17,715 bases of DNA, from contig CAMLQS010000069.1 in assembly GCA_946482165.1 (NCBI GenBank), positions 1-17,715 of the forward strand, in the 5' to 3' direction. The notes below the pieces were generated by a model. The model searched no databases. It was given only the letters and a program-made list of their open reading frames with translations, and was not told the origin of the DNA. Positions 8,190 to 15,272 of the stretch are shown here, in pieces (the first letter of the stretch is position 1; every line of letters begins with the position of its first letter). Made by a program: the position numbers and the translations under genes. Source of the stretch: an uncultured Verrucomicrobiota bacterium (GTDB lineage: Bacteria > Verrucomicrobiota > Verrucomicrobiae > Opitutales > Opitutaceae).

Positions 8190-8561
8190 TCACAGGCTGT
8201 CGTCGATCACGAGCTCCACCTCGATATCGAGCATCAAAAGCTCGTTCTCGGTCATCAAGGGTTTCACCCGCTCGAGCACAAACGCCACCAACCGCGCCTC
8301 ACCCAGCTTGCGAAGCACTCCGACGCGAATGATCACGTCTTGAACCACATCGTCCTTCACCGCCAGGCGCTCGAACTTCTCGTTCGTCATCAGCTTCAGC
8401 GTGCGAAGCATCGCGTCGCCGCCGATCGCGGCGTCCCGGCCTATCACCAGGCCGTCTTTGATCGGCGGAATCTCCAGCGCCTTCAGCCGCACACGCAGCG
8501 ACTTTTCGATCGTGACCGGAGTGGATGCGCGGGAAGCGACACGTTTTTTCGACAGGGACAT
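8190..8561 (-). CDS. Hypothetical protein, 123 residues, unknown function
   Basis: I do not recognise this protein. It has a basic N-terminus (SLSKKRVASRAS), then a mixed alpha/beta pattern with many charged helices and valine/isoleucine-rich strands (DDVVQDVIIRVGVLRKLGEARL, LLMLDIEVELVIDDSL at the acidic C-terminus). No signal peptide, membrane segment, zinc-binding cysteine or catalytic motif is visible; there are no cysteines at all. The frame stays open upstream to 8861, but the upstream residues are arginine/glycine-rich and look like shadow coding, so ATG 8561 is preferred. It is convergent with the histidine kinase (87 bp apart) and divergent from the protease gene across 266 bp. The protein-like composition and third-position G/C bias support a real gene. 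Confidence 0.7.
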   Translation of the reverse strand: MSLSKKRVASRASTPVTIEKSLRVRLKALEIPPIKDGLVIGRDAAIGGDAMLRTLKLMTNEKFERLAVKDDVVQDVIIRVGVLRKLGEARLVAFVLERVKPLMTENELLMLDIEVELVIDDSL

Positions 8562-8827
8562 AGGGAGGCGGAGGGTTGGAAAACCCTTCTGTTTCACATC
8601 CCGGAAAAACCAGCCAGTGTAATGCACGACGGAACTCGTGCGGGGCGAGATGCGTCGGATCATCGCGGGGAAAACTCCGATACTGCGCCCGGAACCGCCC
8701 CGGAACCGCCATCCCTTCGAACACCTGCAGCCGGGAACCGGGCCGGGACGCCCCCACTCGTTCCCCTTGCGATCGACAGGGTAACTTGCCCAGGCCCGCC
8801 TCCGTCTCCTGACTCGTTCCGTCTTCG

Positions 8828-10474
8828 ATGCCCTCCAACCGCCGTCCCTCCTCGCTCGCATTGGCCCTGCTCTTTTCCGTGACAGGCCTCGGCGTGTGGT
8901 TCTGGGTGCTGCACGAACCTACGGAACGGCCCGCGACATTCGAATTCACGGCCGATGACGACAAGGCGCCCGCCCCGGGCGACTTGCAGGGAACGCGGGA
9001 TGACAATCTTCTCGCCTTCTCGGCCGCCGCCGCCGCCCGCGCCGAATTGGCGGCACGCCTCCGAGACCGCCTGAACCGCGAGGGCATACGCGCGAACGAG
9101 GCCATCCTTACCTTCAAGGATGCCGAATCATACCGCCGCTTCCTGGAACGGGCTCGCGCCGCCGGTCTCGAAGTGGTCGCAAAGATCGATTCTCTCAACG
9201 CGGTCCGCGTCCGCATCGGGGACTACGCCGGTTTGGTGGGCGACATATCGGGGAACCTCGCCGACTACGCCTCCGTGGGCGCCAATCCAATCCTTGCCGC
9301 AACCCCTCCGACCGCCGAGGAGCGCGCCGCGCGCGCCGCCGTTCCGGTGGGAGAAAACCTGCTTGCCGTCCTCGGCATCGCGCCAGGCGCCGACACGTCG
9401 TCATGGGGCCGCGGAATCCTGGTCGCCGTGCTCGACGGCGGCGCCTCGGCCGTCCCCACGCTCGGCACACGAATCAAGTATCTGGATATCGGATACGGAA
9501 CCACCGGCCTGGGCGAGGACGGCGCCCACGGCACCGCCGTCGCCTCGCTCGTCGCCGGCGCCTCGGCCGACGCAATGGGCGTCGCCCCCGCCGCCGAAGT
9601 CCTCAGCGTGCGCGTGACGGGCGCGGACGGCGTGGGAGACGCCTTCTCCGTCGCCCAGGGCATTCTCGCCGCCCTCGCCGCCGGGGCCAAGGTCATCAAT
9701 ATCAGCCTGGGCGGCTACTCCACGTCCCCGGTGCTCGGCGCCGCCATCGAAGAAGCCCTCGCCGCGGGCGTCGCCGTCGTCGCCTCCTCCGGCAACGACC
9801 AGGCCAACCGCATCGCCTGGCCCGCCGCCTACGCCGGCGTGGTCTCGGTGGGCGCCACCGACGCCGCCGGCGTGCAGGCCATATTCTCCAACTCCGGCGC
9901 CGGCCTCCAGCTCACCGCTCCCGGCTATGCTCTCCAAGCCGCCAGCCCTGCGGGCGCCTCCTCCAGCTTCAGCGGCACCTCCGCCAGCGCGCCCGTCGTC
10001 GCGGGCGCCATCGCCACGTTGCTCTCGCAGTGGCCCGATCTCACCGCGCTCGAGGCGGCCGACCTCCTTGCCACCCACGCGAACGACGGCGGCGCCGCGG
10101 GCGCAGATCCCGACTACGGCAACGGCACCCTCAACCTCGAGTGGGCGATGAACCACGCCAACCCCGTGTTCACCGACCCGGCGATCTCCAGCCAAAGCTA
10201 CGATCCCGCCACCGGCAACGTGTCCATCGTTGTGCAAAATCGCGGGGCGGTCCCGCTGTCCGGCGCCACCCTTTCCGTCGGCCTCGACGGAACCGGCACC
10301 CGCAACGCGGTGGCCGACCTCGCCCCCGGCGCGTCGACCACGATCATCGTCCCGGTGAGCGCCGAACGACGCGACGCCGGCGGCAACCTCGTCGTGAGTT
10401 CCCGACTTTCCACGACGGCCGACGATCAGAACCCGGCGAACAACCGCCGCGCCGGAATCGTCACGCTGCGCTGA
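8828..10474 (+). CDS. Subtilisin-like (S8) serine protease with CARDB-like C-terminal domain
   Basis: This is a 548-residue subtilase, probably exported. A hydrophobic segment at about 11-28 (LALALLFSVTGLGVWFW) acts as signal peptide or anchor; no clean cleavage site is obvious. Residues about 60-150 look like a short propeptide (AILTFKDAESYRRFLERA). The peptidase core covers about 170-440. It has catalytic D203 in AVLDGGAS, H234 in HGTAVASLVAG, oxyanion-hole N323 in SSGNDQ and nucleophile S385 in FSGTSASAPVVAGA. The aspartate is followed by Gly-Gly rather than the usual Ser/Thr-Gly. Residues about 455-548 form a beta-rich CARDB-type module (VSIVVQNRGAVPLSGATLSV, with QNPANNRRAGIV at the end), a fold often found in extracellular proteins. 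The gene appears monocistronic and ends about 50 bp before a strong hairpin terminator. The physiological substrate is unknown. Confidence 0.93.
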   Translation: MPSNRRPSSLALALLFSVTGLGVWFWVLHEPTERPATFEFTADDDKAPAPGDLQGTRDDNLLAFSAAAAARAELAARLRDRLNREGIRANEAILTFKDAESYRRFLERARAAGLEVVAKIDSLNAVRVRIGDYAGLVGDISGNLADYASVGANPILAATPPTAEERAARAAVPVGENLLAVLGIAPGADTSSWGRGILVAVLDGGASAVPTLGTRIKYLDIGYGTTGLGEDGAHGTAVASLVAGASADAMGVAPAAEVLSVRVTGADGVGDAFSVAQGILAALAAGAKVINISLGGYSTSPVLGAAIEEALAAGVAVVASSGNDQANRIAWPAAYAGVVSVGATDAAGVQAIFSNSGAGLQLTAPGYALQAASPAGASSSFSGTSASAPVVAGAIATLLSQWPDLTALEAADLLATHANDGGAAGADPDYGNGTLNLEWAMNHANPVFTDPAISSQSYDPATGNVSIVVQNRGAVPLSGATLSVGLDGTGTRNAVADLAPGASTTIIVPVSAERRDAGGNLVVSSRLSTTADDQNPANNRRAGIVTLR

Positions 10475-10526
10475 TCGCGTCCCCGACGCATCCGCCCCGT
10501 GCCCGGAAATCGCCGGCCCGCCAAAC

Positions 10527-10560
10527 AACGAAGCCCGCCCCGAGAGGAGCGGGCTTCGTT
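10527..10560. terminator. Bidirectional rho-independent terminator between convergent genes
   Basis: A perfect 12-bp stem pairs aacgaagcccgc (10527-10538) with gcgggcttcgtt (10549-10560) around a 10-nt loop. On the plus strand it runs into a T-rich tract (cttcgttcttttc), and on the minus strand into gttgtttgg. It lies between the end of the protease gene (10474) and the end of the response regulator gene (10599), which converge, so it can end both transcripts. Confidence 0.9.
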
Positions 10561-10598
10561 CTTTTCGAAACAGGAAAGAGTGGAAACTCGGAGAAGGC

Positions 10599-11309
10599 TC
10601 AGCTGAGCAGGCCGTGATACATGCACCAGCGGGTAAGCCCGACGACGTCTCGCACGCCGAGCTTCGCATAGATGTTGGCGCGGTGCTTTTCCACGGTGCG
10701 CGTGCTGAGACCGAGCTTGGCCGCGACCTCCTTGGAGGACATGGCTCCGGTGACGAGCGCGGCGATCTCGCGCTCGCGCGGCGTGAGCACCTCGGGCTTC
10801 ACGTTTTCCGCGTGACCCGGAAGGCTGATCGGGCGATCGACGGTCGGCGGCGCGATGCCCGCCACGCTCGTGTAGCTGAGACCGCCGGCGAGCACGCTTC
10901 GGATTGTCTTGGTCAGATCGACCGCCGTGGCGGTCTTGTCGGCGAAGCCTTGGACGCCGAGCTTGAGAAGCTCGCGCGGCAGATCGTTGCTCGGATGCGC
11001 GGTAAGGAGAAGCACCACGAGGTGGGGCAACTCATGACGCAGGGCCTTGATCACCTCGACGCCCTGCATGTCCGGCAGCACGAGATCGAGCAACAAGGCC
11101 TGCGGCTTCGTGCGCACGCAAACATCGATGCCTTCCTGGCCGGTGGCGCATTCGCCCACGAGCTCGACGCCATCGATCTTTTTTAGCACTTGGCGGACGA
11201 ACTGCCGGTAAACCGGATCGTCCTCCACGATAACGACCCGCGTGCACAACGCGATGTCGGCGGAACTAGAGGCGGGGGTTTCTTCGGAGGATTTTGCGGG
11301 GCGAGTCAT
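10599..11309 (-). CDS. NarL/LuxR-family response regulator
   Basis: This is a 236-residue two-component response regulator and DNA-binding transcription factor. The receiver domain (about 22-142) shows the acidic pair D30/D31 (IVEDD), phospho-accepting D75 (LLLDLVLPD), T103 (LLTAHP) and K125 (GFADKTA). After a linker rich in proline, the LuxR/GerE helix-turn-helix covers about 172-232 (LTPREREIAALV, then SSKEVAAKLGLSTRTVEKHRANIYAKLG in two halves). About 20 N-terminal residues precede the receiver and look disordered. No histidine kinase adjoins it; the CBS-containing kinase at 6924-8102 is the only one in the window. The 80 bp upstream of its ATG (11310-11389) is unusually A/T-rich for this region and carries the 8-bp palindrome ctacgtag at 11330-11337. 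This is a likely control region, although no clear -35/-10 pair could be assigned. Confidence 0.94.
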   Translation of the reverse strand: MTRPAKSSEETPASSSADIALCTRVVIVEDDPVYRQFVRQVLKKIDGVELVGECATGQEGIDVCVRTKPQALLLDLVLPDMQGVEVIKALRHELPHLVVLLLTAHPSNDLPRELLKLGVQGFADKTATAVDLTKTIRSVLAGGLSYTSVAGIAPPTVDRPISLPGHAENVKPEVLTPREREIAALVTGAMSSKEVAAKLGLSTRTVEKHRANIYAKLGVRDVVGLTRWCMYHGLLS

Positions 11310-11389
11310 CGGCTTGTGAAGTAAACCAACTACGTAGCCTCAAAGACGCAAGAGGAACGATAAGCAATTCCACCCCAAAATTGATCGAA

Positions 11390-12280
11390 TTATTTCTCAG
11401 GCACCAACCAATGCACTCCGCCGGTCGCACCGGGCGCCTGCGCCATCACCGGCGCGAGCCAGGCGGCCGCCTCGCCCAACGGGCCTGCGGAGCCCCAGGG
11501 GGGGTTGATCACCAGCACGCCGCAGCCCCATACGTTCAACTCGGCACCTTCGCCGCCGATCAACAACTCGACGGTCAGGCACGGAGGCAAGTTCCTTATG
11601 GCCAACAGCTCCCGATAGAAATAATCGACCTTCGAACGCAGGGTGAGCGGATACCAGACGGCAAAGGTCCCCGCCGGCAGACGGCGCAAGCCGTCGGCGA
11701 CCGCCCCCACAACCCGCGCCCATTCGTCCTGCGCTTCGAAGGGCGGGTCGATGAGGACGAGCGCCCGGCGCTCCGGAGGAGGCAACATGGCGCGCACCGC
11801 CGTGTATCCGTCCATAATTTGAGTAGAAACCCGCCTCAGCCCGGCGAACTCGTCGGCAAGCGCGGCCGCCTCGTCCGGCTGCCGTTCGCAAAACGCCGCG
11901 CGATCCTGCGGACGCAGTTTCGCCTGCGCGAGGCGCGGCGAACCGGGATAAAAACGCGGACCTTCCGGCGCCTCCGCCGCTCCCGCCCGCGCCCGCGCGT
12001 CGGCGTCGAAGTCGCGCACCGCGGCCACGTAGTCCGCCAAAACCGGCGGCAGGTCCTTGCGCGACCAAAGCCGTCCGATGCCCGACGGCCACTCGGGATC
12101 GCGCGGACGAGTCGTGCCTCCGGCCGCGACCGAGAGGTCGTAGCCGCCGCGACCGGCGTGCGTATCCAAATACAAGATACCCTTCTCCTTCGCCTGAAGT
12201 CCGGCGAGCAGGCGCAACAGCACCGCGTGCTTGAGCACGTCGGCGAAGTTGCCCGCGTGATAGTGGTGACGGTAGTTCAC
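11390..12280 (-). CDS. rlmJ: 23S rRNA (adenine(2030)-N6)-methyltransferase RlmJ
   Basis: This 296-residue S-adenosylmethionine-dependent enzyme methylates N6 of A2030 of 23S rRNA. The N-terminus YRHHYHAGNFADVLKH (3-18) is the family hallmark. The SAM-binding segment LDTHAGRGGYDL is at 38-49, and the catalytic DPPFE motif at 178-182. Further family blocks are RFYPGSP, VWYPLTLRSKVDYFYREL and GCGVLVINPPW. Length matches E. coli RlmJ (280 residues). The start codon is GTG at 12280, directly before the conserved NYRH, so the start is secure. It lies 27 bp downstream of the YhcH-family gene and is probably co-transcribed with it. Confidence 0.95.
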   Translation of the reverse strand: MNYRHHYHAGNFADVLKHAVLLRLLAGLQAKEKGILYLDTHAGRGGYDLSVAAGGTTRPRDPEWPSGIGRLWSRKDLPPVLADYVAAVRDFDADARARAGAAEAPEGPRFYPGSPRLAQAKLRPQDRAAFCERQPDEAAALADEFAGLRRVSTQIMDGYTAVRAMLPPPERRALVLIDPPFEAQDEWARVVGAVADGLRRLPAGTFAVWYPLTLRSKVDYFYRELLAIRNLPPCLTVELLIGGEGAELNVWGCGVLVINPPWGSAGPLGEAAAWLAPVMAQAPGATGGVHWLVPEK

Positions 12281-12307
12281 GGCGCGCGTTCCCGTTGCGA
12301 AGGCGGC

Positions 12308-12820
12308 TCAGGCCCGGGACGCCGCGCCCGCGACCGGCACTTTCACCACGGTTTTGCGCACGACGACCGCAGCGCCGTCGGCAAGGGAGGGCATGTGTCC
12401 GTCGACCGGAAAAAACACCGCGACGCCGCCGGGGCCGACCCTGAGAGTCGAGCCCCCCTCGGCCGGCGCGAAAAACATGAGGTCGCGCTCGGCGCGGTAA
12501 TCCTCCGTGAGCGTCAACGCCGAGACATCGATCAAGCCCATCAATTCGCGGCCGGCGACGACGACCTGCACGTCGATATGGCGCTCGTGCGCCTCCCACT
12601 TTCCTTCCGCGGGCGGCTTCGCCTCGTAGGCCTGCTCGAGCGCAAAAACGTCGTGGCCCAGCTCGATCCGCTCCGTCTTGCCGACGGCCACCGCGGCGAT
12701 GCGCGCGGCCTCGGGCGAGCCGGGCGTCAGGCAGCGCGCGACATAATCGAACGCGAGTTCAAAAGCCGGCGACGACGCGATCTGCGCGCGCACGGTGGAA
12801 AGAGATCCAAAGAGAGCCAT
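12308..12820 (-). CDS. YhcH/YjgK/YiaL (TabA-like, DUF386) family protein
   Basis: This is a 170-residue cupin-like protein of the YhcH/YjgK/YiaL family. Members include E. coli TabA (a biofilm-linked protein) and proteins of sialic acid and other sugar-acid pathways. Family motifs are clear: WEAHERHIDVQVVVAGRE at 75-92, with putative metal ligands H78 and H81, VFFPVDGHMP at 135-144 with H142, and a C-terminal VVKVPV strand. The ATG at 12820 gives a normal length. Its biochemical role is poorly defined in the family, and the neighbours here (RlmJ, a LolA-like protein) do not point to sugar catabolism. A large dyad lies 78-104 bp upstream of the start. Confidence 0.9.
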   Translation of the reverse strand: MALFGSLSTVRAQIASSPAFELAFDYVARCLTPGSPEAARIAAVAVGKTERIELGHDVFALEQAYEAKPPAEGKWEAHERHIDVQVVVAGRELMGLIDVSALTLTEDYRAERDLMFFAPAEGGSTLRVGPGGVAVFFPVDGHMPSLADGAAVVVRKTVVKVPVAGAASRA

Positions 12821-12872
12821 GCGCGCAGACTCGCGCGCGGCCTCCCGCTGGCAAGCGCGGAGCCTCGGCGGG

Positions 12873-12955
12873 GCGCGCGCCAGAATCGCGTCCCCGGCGC
12901 AATGTTCGTATTACGAACATTGCGTTCGGGCCCGCCGCGCTCCGCTGGCGCGCGC
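12873..12955. repeat. Nested, nearly concentric inverted repeats (possible operator, cruciform or small palindromic element)
   Basis: An inner perfect dyad has 13-bp arms, cgcaatgttcgta (12898-12910) and tacgaacattgcg (12912-12924), separated by a single T. An outer pair of 11-bp arms, gcgcgcgccag (12873-12883) and ctggcgcgcgc (12945-12955), encloses it with almost the same centre (12914 against 12911). The inner dyad is A/T-richer than its surroundings. There is no T-tract on either strand, so it is not a typical terminator. It sits between the LolA-like gene and the YhcH-family gene. Confidence 0.85.
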
Positions 12956-12972
12956 TTTCCCGGAAACCCGTC

Positions 12973-13725
12973 TTACAACTTCGGCCAGTCCGTCGCGGGC
13001 GGAGAAAAGAAACCCGCCGGCAGATCGGGGTTGGGATTGATCGCCTCGATGATCGTTTCGTTGGCGAGTTCTCCGCCGATGATCGTGCGGAGGCGGCGCG
13101 GCAGCAACACCCCGGCGGTTTCGCGGAAATCGGAGTAATGAGTCTCCACCACGATCTCGCGACCGCTCTTCAGCCGGCGCGTCTCGTCGCGGCGCACCAC
13201 CAGCTGCGTCTCGGAGTCGACGTAGAGCGTCACGAGCTGCGTGTGATTGAACACCGCGAGCAGCTTTTGGCAGGGTCGCCCGTCCACCACGGCTTCCCCG
13301 GCGAAATCGAGGCTCACGCCCCGCCGCTCCCAGTCGTAAAGCGGCTGCTCGAAGTCGGCCTCGCGCAGGAACTCGCGCTCCGCCTCCTCGCCGAGCCGCT
13401 TCGGCGGCCCGAGCAAACCCACGCGCATCCATGGCGCATGCACCCCGTCGAAGCCTCGCACCAGATTGCCTTTTTCGCCCAAGGCCTCGATGCGGAGGAG
13501 ATTGGGCCGCGCGGCATGCAGAATGAAACTCGCCTCCCGTTCGCCCACCCGCGTGACGCCCACCGCGCGGAAGGAGCGCAACGCGGCGTGGGCCTTGGCT
13601 CCCCCGGCCGCCTCGACGCTGACTCGCGCGATATCCGCCGCAAGATCGGCGGCCAGACGCGCGGGGCCGGCCGATATCACCAGCATGCAGGCGAAGAACA
13701 CACGAAAGGCAAAGGCACGGAACAT
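12973..13725 (-). CDS. Exported LolA-like (outer-membrane lipoprotein-sorting superfamily) protein
   Basis: This is a 250-residue protein with an N-terminal signal peptide (about 1-20, FAFRVFFACMLVISAGPARLA). The body has the LolA/LppX-like pattern: an early helix (ARVSVEAAGG), strand pairs such as SFRAVGVTRVGEREASFILH and PNLLRIEALGEKGNLVRGFDG, then GRPCQKLLAVFNHTQLVTLYVDSETQLVVRR. The last is characteristic of this fold, in which successive strands shape a half-barrel for lipid. It ends with NPDLPAGFFSPP, a common ending in these proteins. A role in periplasmic lipid or lipoprotein handling is inferred from the fold only. The ATG at 13725 opens the signal peptide. It is transcribed toward the YhcH gene, 152 bp away, and diverges from the short gene at 13813. 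Confidence 0.72.
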   Translation of the reverse strand: MFRAFAFRVFFACMLVISAGPARLAADLAADIARVSVEAAGGAKAHAALRSFRAVGVTRVGEREASFILHAARPNLLRIEALGEKGNLVRGFDGVHAPWMRVGLLGPPKRLGEEAEREFLREADFEQPLYDWERRGVSLDFAGEAVVDGRPCQKLLAVFNHTQLVTLYVDSETQLVVRRDETRRLKSGREIVVETHYSDFRETAGVLLPRRLRTIIGGELANETIIEAINPNPDLPAGFFSPPATDWPKL

Positions 13726-13812
13726 CCCGCCATGCCGTCGCGCCGCGCCGGGGCGGGCAAGCCCGCTTTGCGCTCGCTCGGCGCCACGGGGGCGCCTTTA
13801 TCCGCGGTCATC

Positions 13813-14142
13813 ATGGCAATGGAATTCGGCTGGTGGGTCCGCGATCCCGAAGAGGGAAAATATCAGGTCTTGGCCGTCTTTCACGGCGGCGAGGTCGTCT
13901 GGACGCGCAAGCAGGGCCACCATCAGCCGTGGGAGGAACTCGAGCCGATCACGACGGAGCTGTGGGACCGCCTGATAGACGAGGCCGCCAAGCGCGTGCC
14001 GCGTCGTCTCATGTCGCCGAAGCAGTTCGACGAGCTAAAACTGGTGCGCGCACGGGCCGAGGACACGAACACCCCCAAGCCCCTCAAGCGCGGCGCCCAC
14101 CTGAAACGGGCGCGCGATCTGCCGCCGCCGGAAGCCTCCTGA
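13813..14142 (+). CDS. Short hypothetical protein, 109 residues
   Basis: I do not recognise this protein. It begins AMEFGWWVRDPEEGKYQVLAVF, strand-like and tryptophan-rich, as in small beta-barrel folds. It continues with GGEVVWTRKQGHHQPWEEL and ends in a basic, proline-rich tail (KPLKRGAHLKRARDLPPP). There is no signal peptide, membrane segment or cysteine. An in-frame ATG at 13732 would extend it by 27 residues but leave only 6 bp to the divergent LolA-like gene, so ATG 13813 is preferred. Its TGA stop is the first part of the following inverted repeat. The tail composition suggests nucleic-acid contact, but that is a guess. Confidence 0.7.
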   Translation: MAMEFGWWVRDPEEGKYQVLAVFHGGEVVWTRKQGHHQPWEELEPITTELWDRLIDEAAKRVPRRLMSPKQFDELKLVRARAEDTNTPKPLKRGAHLKRARDLPPPEAS

Positions 14143-14215
14143 TGTAGGCCCGACCGCTGGTCGGGCTTCCATGTGAAGGAGACAAGCACCCCGACCAGCG
14201 GCCGGGGCTACATCA
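14140..14215. repeat. REP-like inverted pair between convergent genes
   Basis: Two 26-bp arms at 14140-14165 and 14190-14215 are reverse complements with 24 of 26 matches. Each arm has its own palindrome: gcccgacc-gct-ggtcgggc on the left and an imperfect cccgacc-agc-ggccggg on the right. The outer ends read tgatgtag and ctacatca. The layout, two hairpin-forming units facing each other across 24 bp, is that of a bacterial REP pair (BIME). The left arm includes the TGA stop of the short gene at 13813. The element lies between that gene and the end of ftsY, where it may also terminate both transcripts. Confidence 0.85.
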
Positions 14216-14245
14216 AATCGGCGGACCCGGCGGGCCCGCCCTGCC

Positions 14246-15175
14246 TCACCCCTCCAACCCGAAGACCGCCTTGGCGTAAGCCTCGGGATCGAAGGGTTGC
14301 AGGTCTTCCTTTTGTTCGCCGAGGCCGACGTAGTGGATCGGCAACTTCAACGCGCGCCAGATGCCGACCACCGCGCCGCCGCGGCTCGTGCCGTCGAGCT
14401 TCGTCACGACGAGGCCGGTGAGCCCGAAACTCTGGTGAAACACGCGCGCCTGCTCGATGGAGTTGCTGCCGAGGGACCCGTCGACGACGAGCCACGAAAA
14501 ATGAGGCGCGCCCGGATCGATCTTCTGCAGCACGCGGCGGATCTTCGCGAGCTCCTCCATGAGGTTGCTCTTCGTGTGCAGGCGGCCGGCGGTGTCGATG
14601 ATGACAACATCCTTGCCGCGGCTTTTGCCGGCTTGGAGCGCGTCGTAGGCGACGGCCGCGGCGTCGGCGCCGGTGTGGCTGGAAACGATGTCGAGCTGAA
14701 GCCGATCGGCCCAGGTCTTGAGCTGCTCGACGGCGGCGGCGCGAAAGGTGTCGCAGGCGGCCACGAGCACCGACTTGCCCTGCTGCTGGAGCGCCCAGGC
14801 GAGCTTGGCGGTCGTGGTGGTTTTGCCTGAGCCGTTGACGCCGATCATCACGAGCACGGCGGGCATGCCGTTGGCGCGCTTTTCGAGCACCGGCGCGCCG
14901 GCGCAGCCGCCGAGGACGCGCGTGAGCACGGCGGCGCCAATTTCGGCGGCCTGCTTGCCCTTCAACTCCGGGTCCTTCCGGTAGGCCTCCTTGATTTCGG
15001 CGAGAATCTCGTTGGTCGTTTCGACGCCGAAATCGGCGGTGATGAGCGCCTCCTCCAGTTCATCGAGCGAGGAGGCGTCAATCTTGCGCCCGCCGAAAAG
15101 CGAACGCGTCTTGCCCGCGATGGCCGCGACGGTCTTGGCGAGGCCGTCCTTAAATTTTTTGAAGAGACCGAACAT
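14246..15175 (-). CDS. ftsY: Signal recognition particle receptor FtsY
   Basis: FtsY is the SRP receptor GTPase that docks ribosome-SRP complexes at the inner membrane. It has 309 residues, without the long acidic A domain of E. coli FtsY. The N-terminal amphipathic helix (MFGLFKKFKDGLAKT) fits membrane binding, and the N domain follows to about 95. GTPase elements are G1 GVNGSGKT at 112-119, DTFRAAA at 142-148, G3 DTAGR at 194-198, G4 TKLDG at 258-262 and G5 GLGE at 284-287. The usual DATTGQN motif reads DGSLGSN at 232-238, which is an unusual substitution. It is the last gene of ribH-nusB-ftsY, 97 bp after nusB, with an inverted repeat in between. Confidence 0.97.
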   Translation of the reverse strand: MFGLFKKFKDGLAKTVAAIAGKTRSLFGGRKIDASSLDELEEALITADFGVETTNEILAEIKEAYRKDPELKGKQAAEIGAAVLTRVLGGCAGAPVLEKRANGMPAVLVMIGVNGSGKTTTTAKLAWALQQQGKSVLVAACDTFRAAAVEQLKTWADRLQLDIVSSHTGADAAAVAYDALQAGKSRGKDVVIIDTAGRLHTKSNLMEELAKIRRVLQKIDPGAPHFSWLVVDGSLGSNSIEQARVFHQSFGLTGLVVTKLDGTSRGGAVVGIWRALKLPIHYVGLGEQKEDLQPFDPEAYAKAVFGLEG

Positions 15176-15178
15176 TGA

Positions 15179-15267
15179 TTAAACCACGGAGGTCACGGAG
15201 GGCCACGGAGGCAAAGCCGGAGCGAAGGTTTTTCTCCTCCGTGACTCTCCGCGACCTCCGTGGTTAA
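15179..15267. repeat. Inverted repeat of cacggagg-type units between nusB and ftsY
   Basis: The left arm at 15179-15211 and the right arm at 15236-15267 are imperfect reverse complements of about 32 bp (ends ttaa-ccacggaggtc and gacctccgtgg-ttaa), separated by 24 bp. Each arm has two shorter cacggagg-like units spaced 10-20 bp, so it is a compound repeat. A transcript could fold into a long hairpin. It is unlike the REP-like pair at 14140. It fills nearly the whole nusB-ftsY gap and could lower ftsY read-through or shape RNA decay. Confidence 0.85.
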
Positions 15268-15272
15268 AATCT

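Noticed and set aside
8562..8640. VHYTGW fragment resembling an FKBP-type isomerase start, upstream of the small unknown gene
   Set aside because: It is only a few residues, no FKBP fold follows, and it precedes the better ATG at 8561; taken as chance.
8562..8827. Minus-strand stretch resembling the 3' part of a cobalamin riboswitch (agtcaggagac)
   Set aside because: The upstream part needed for the riboswitch would lie within the protease coding region, and the conserved core and receptor segments are not seen.
11294..13138. 614-codon plus-strand open frame across rlmJ and YhcH genes
   Set aside because: Arginine-rich shadow spanning two genes on the other strand and the palindrome between them; no domain recognisable.
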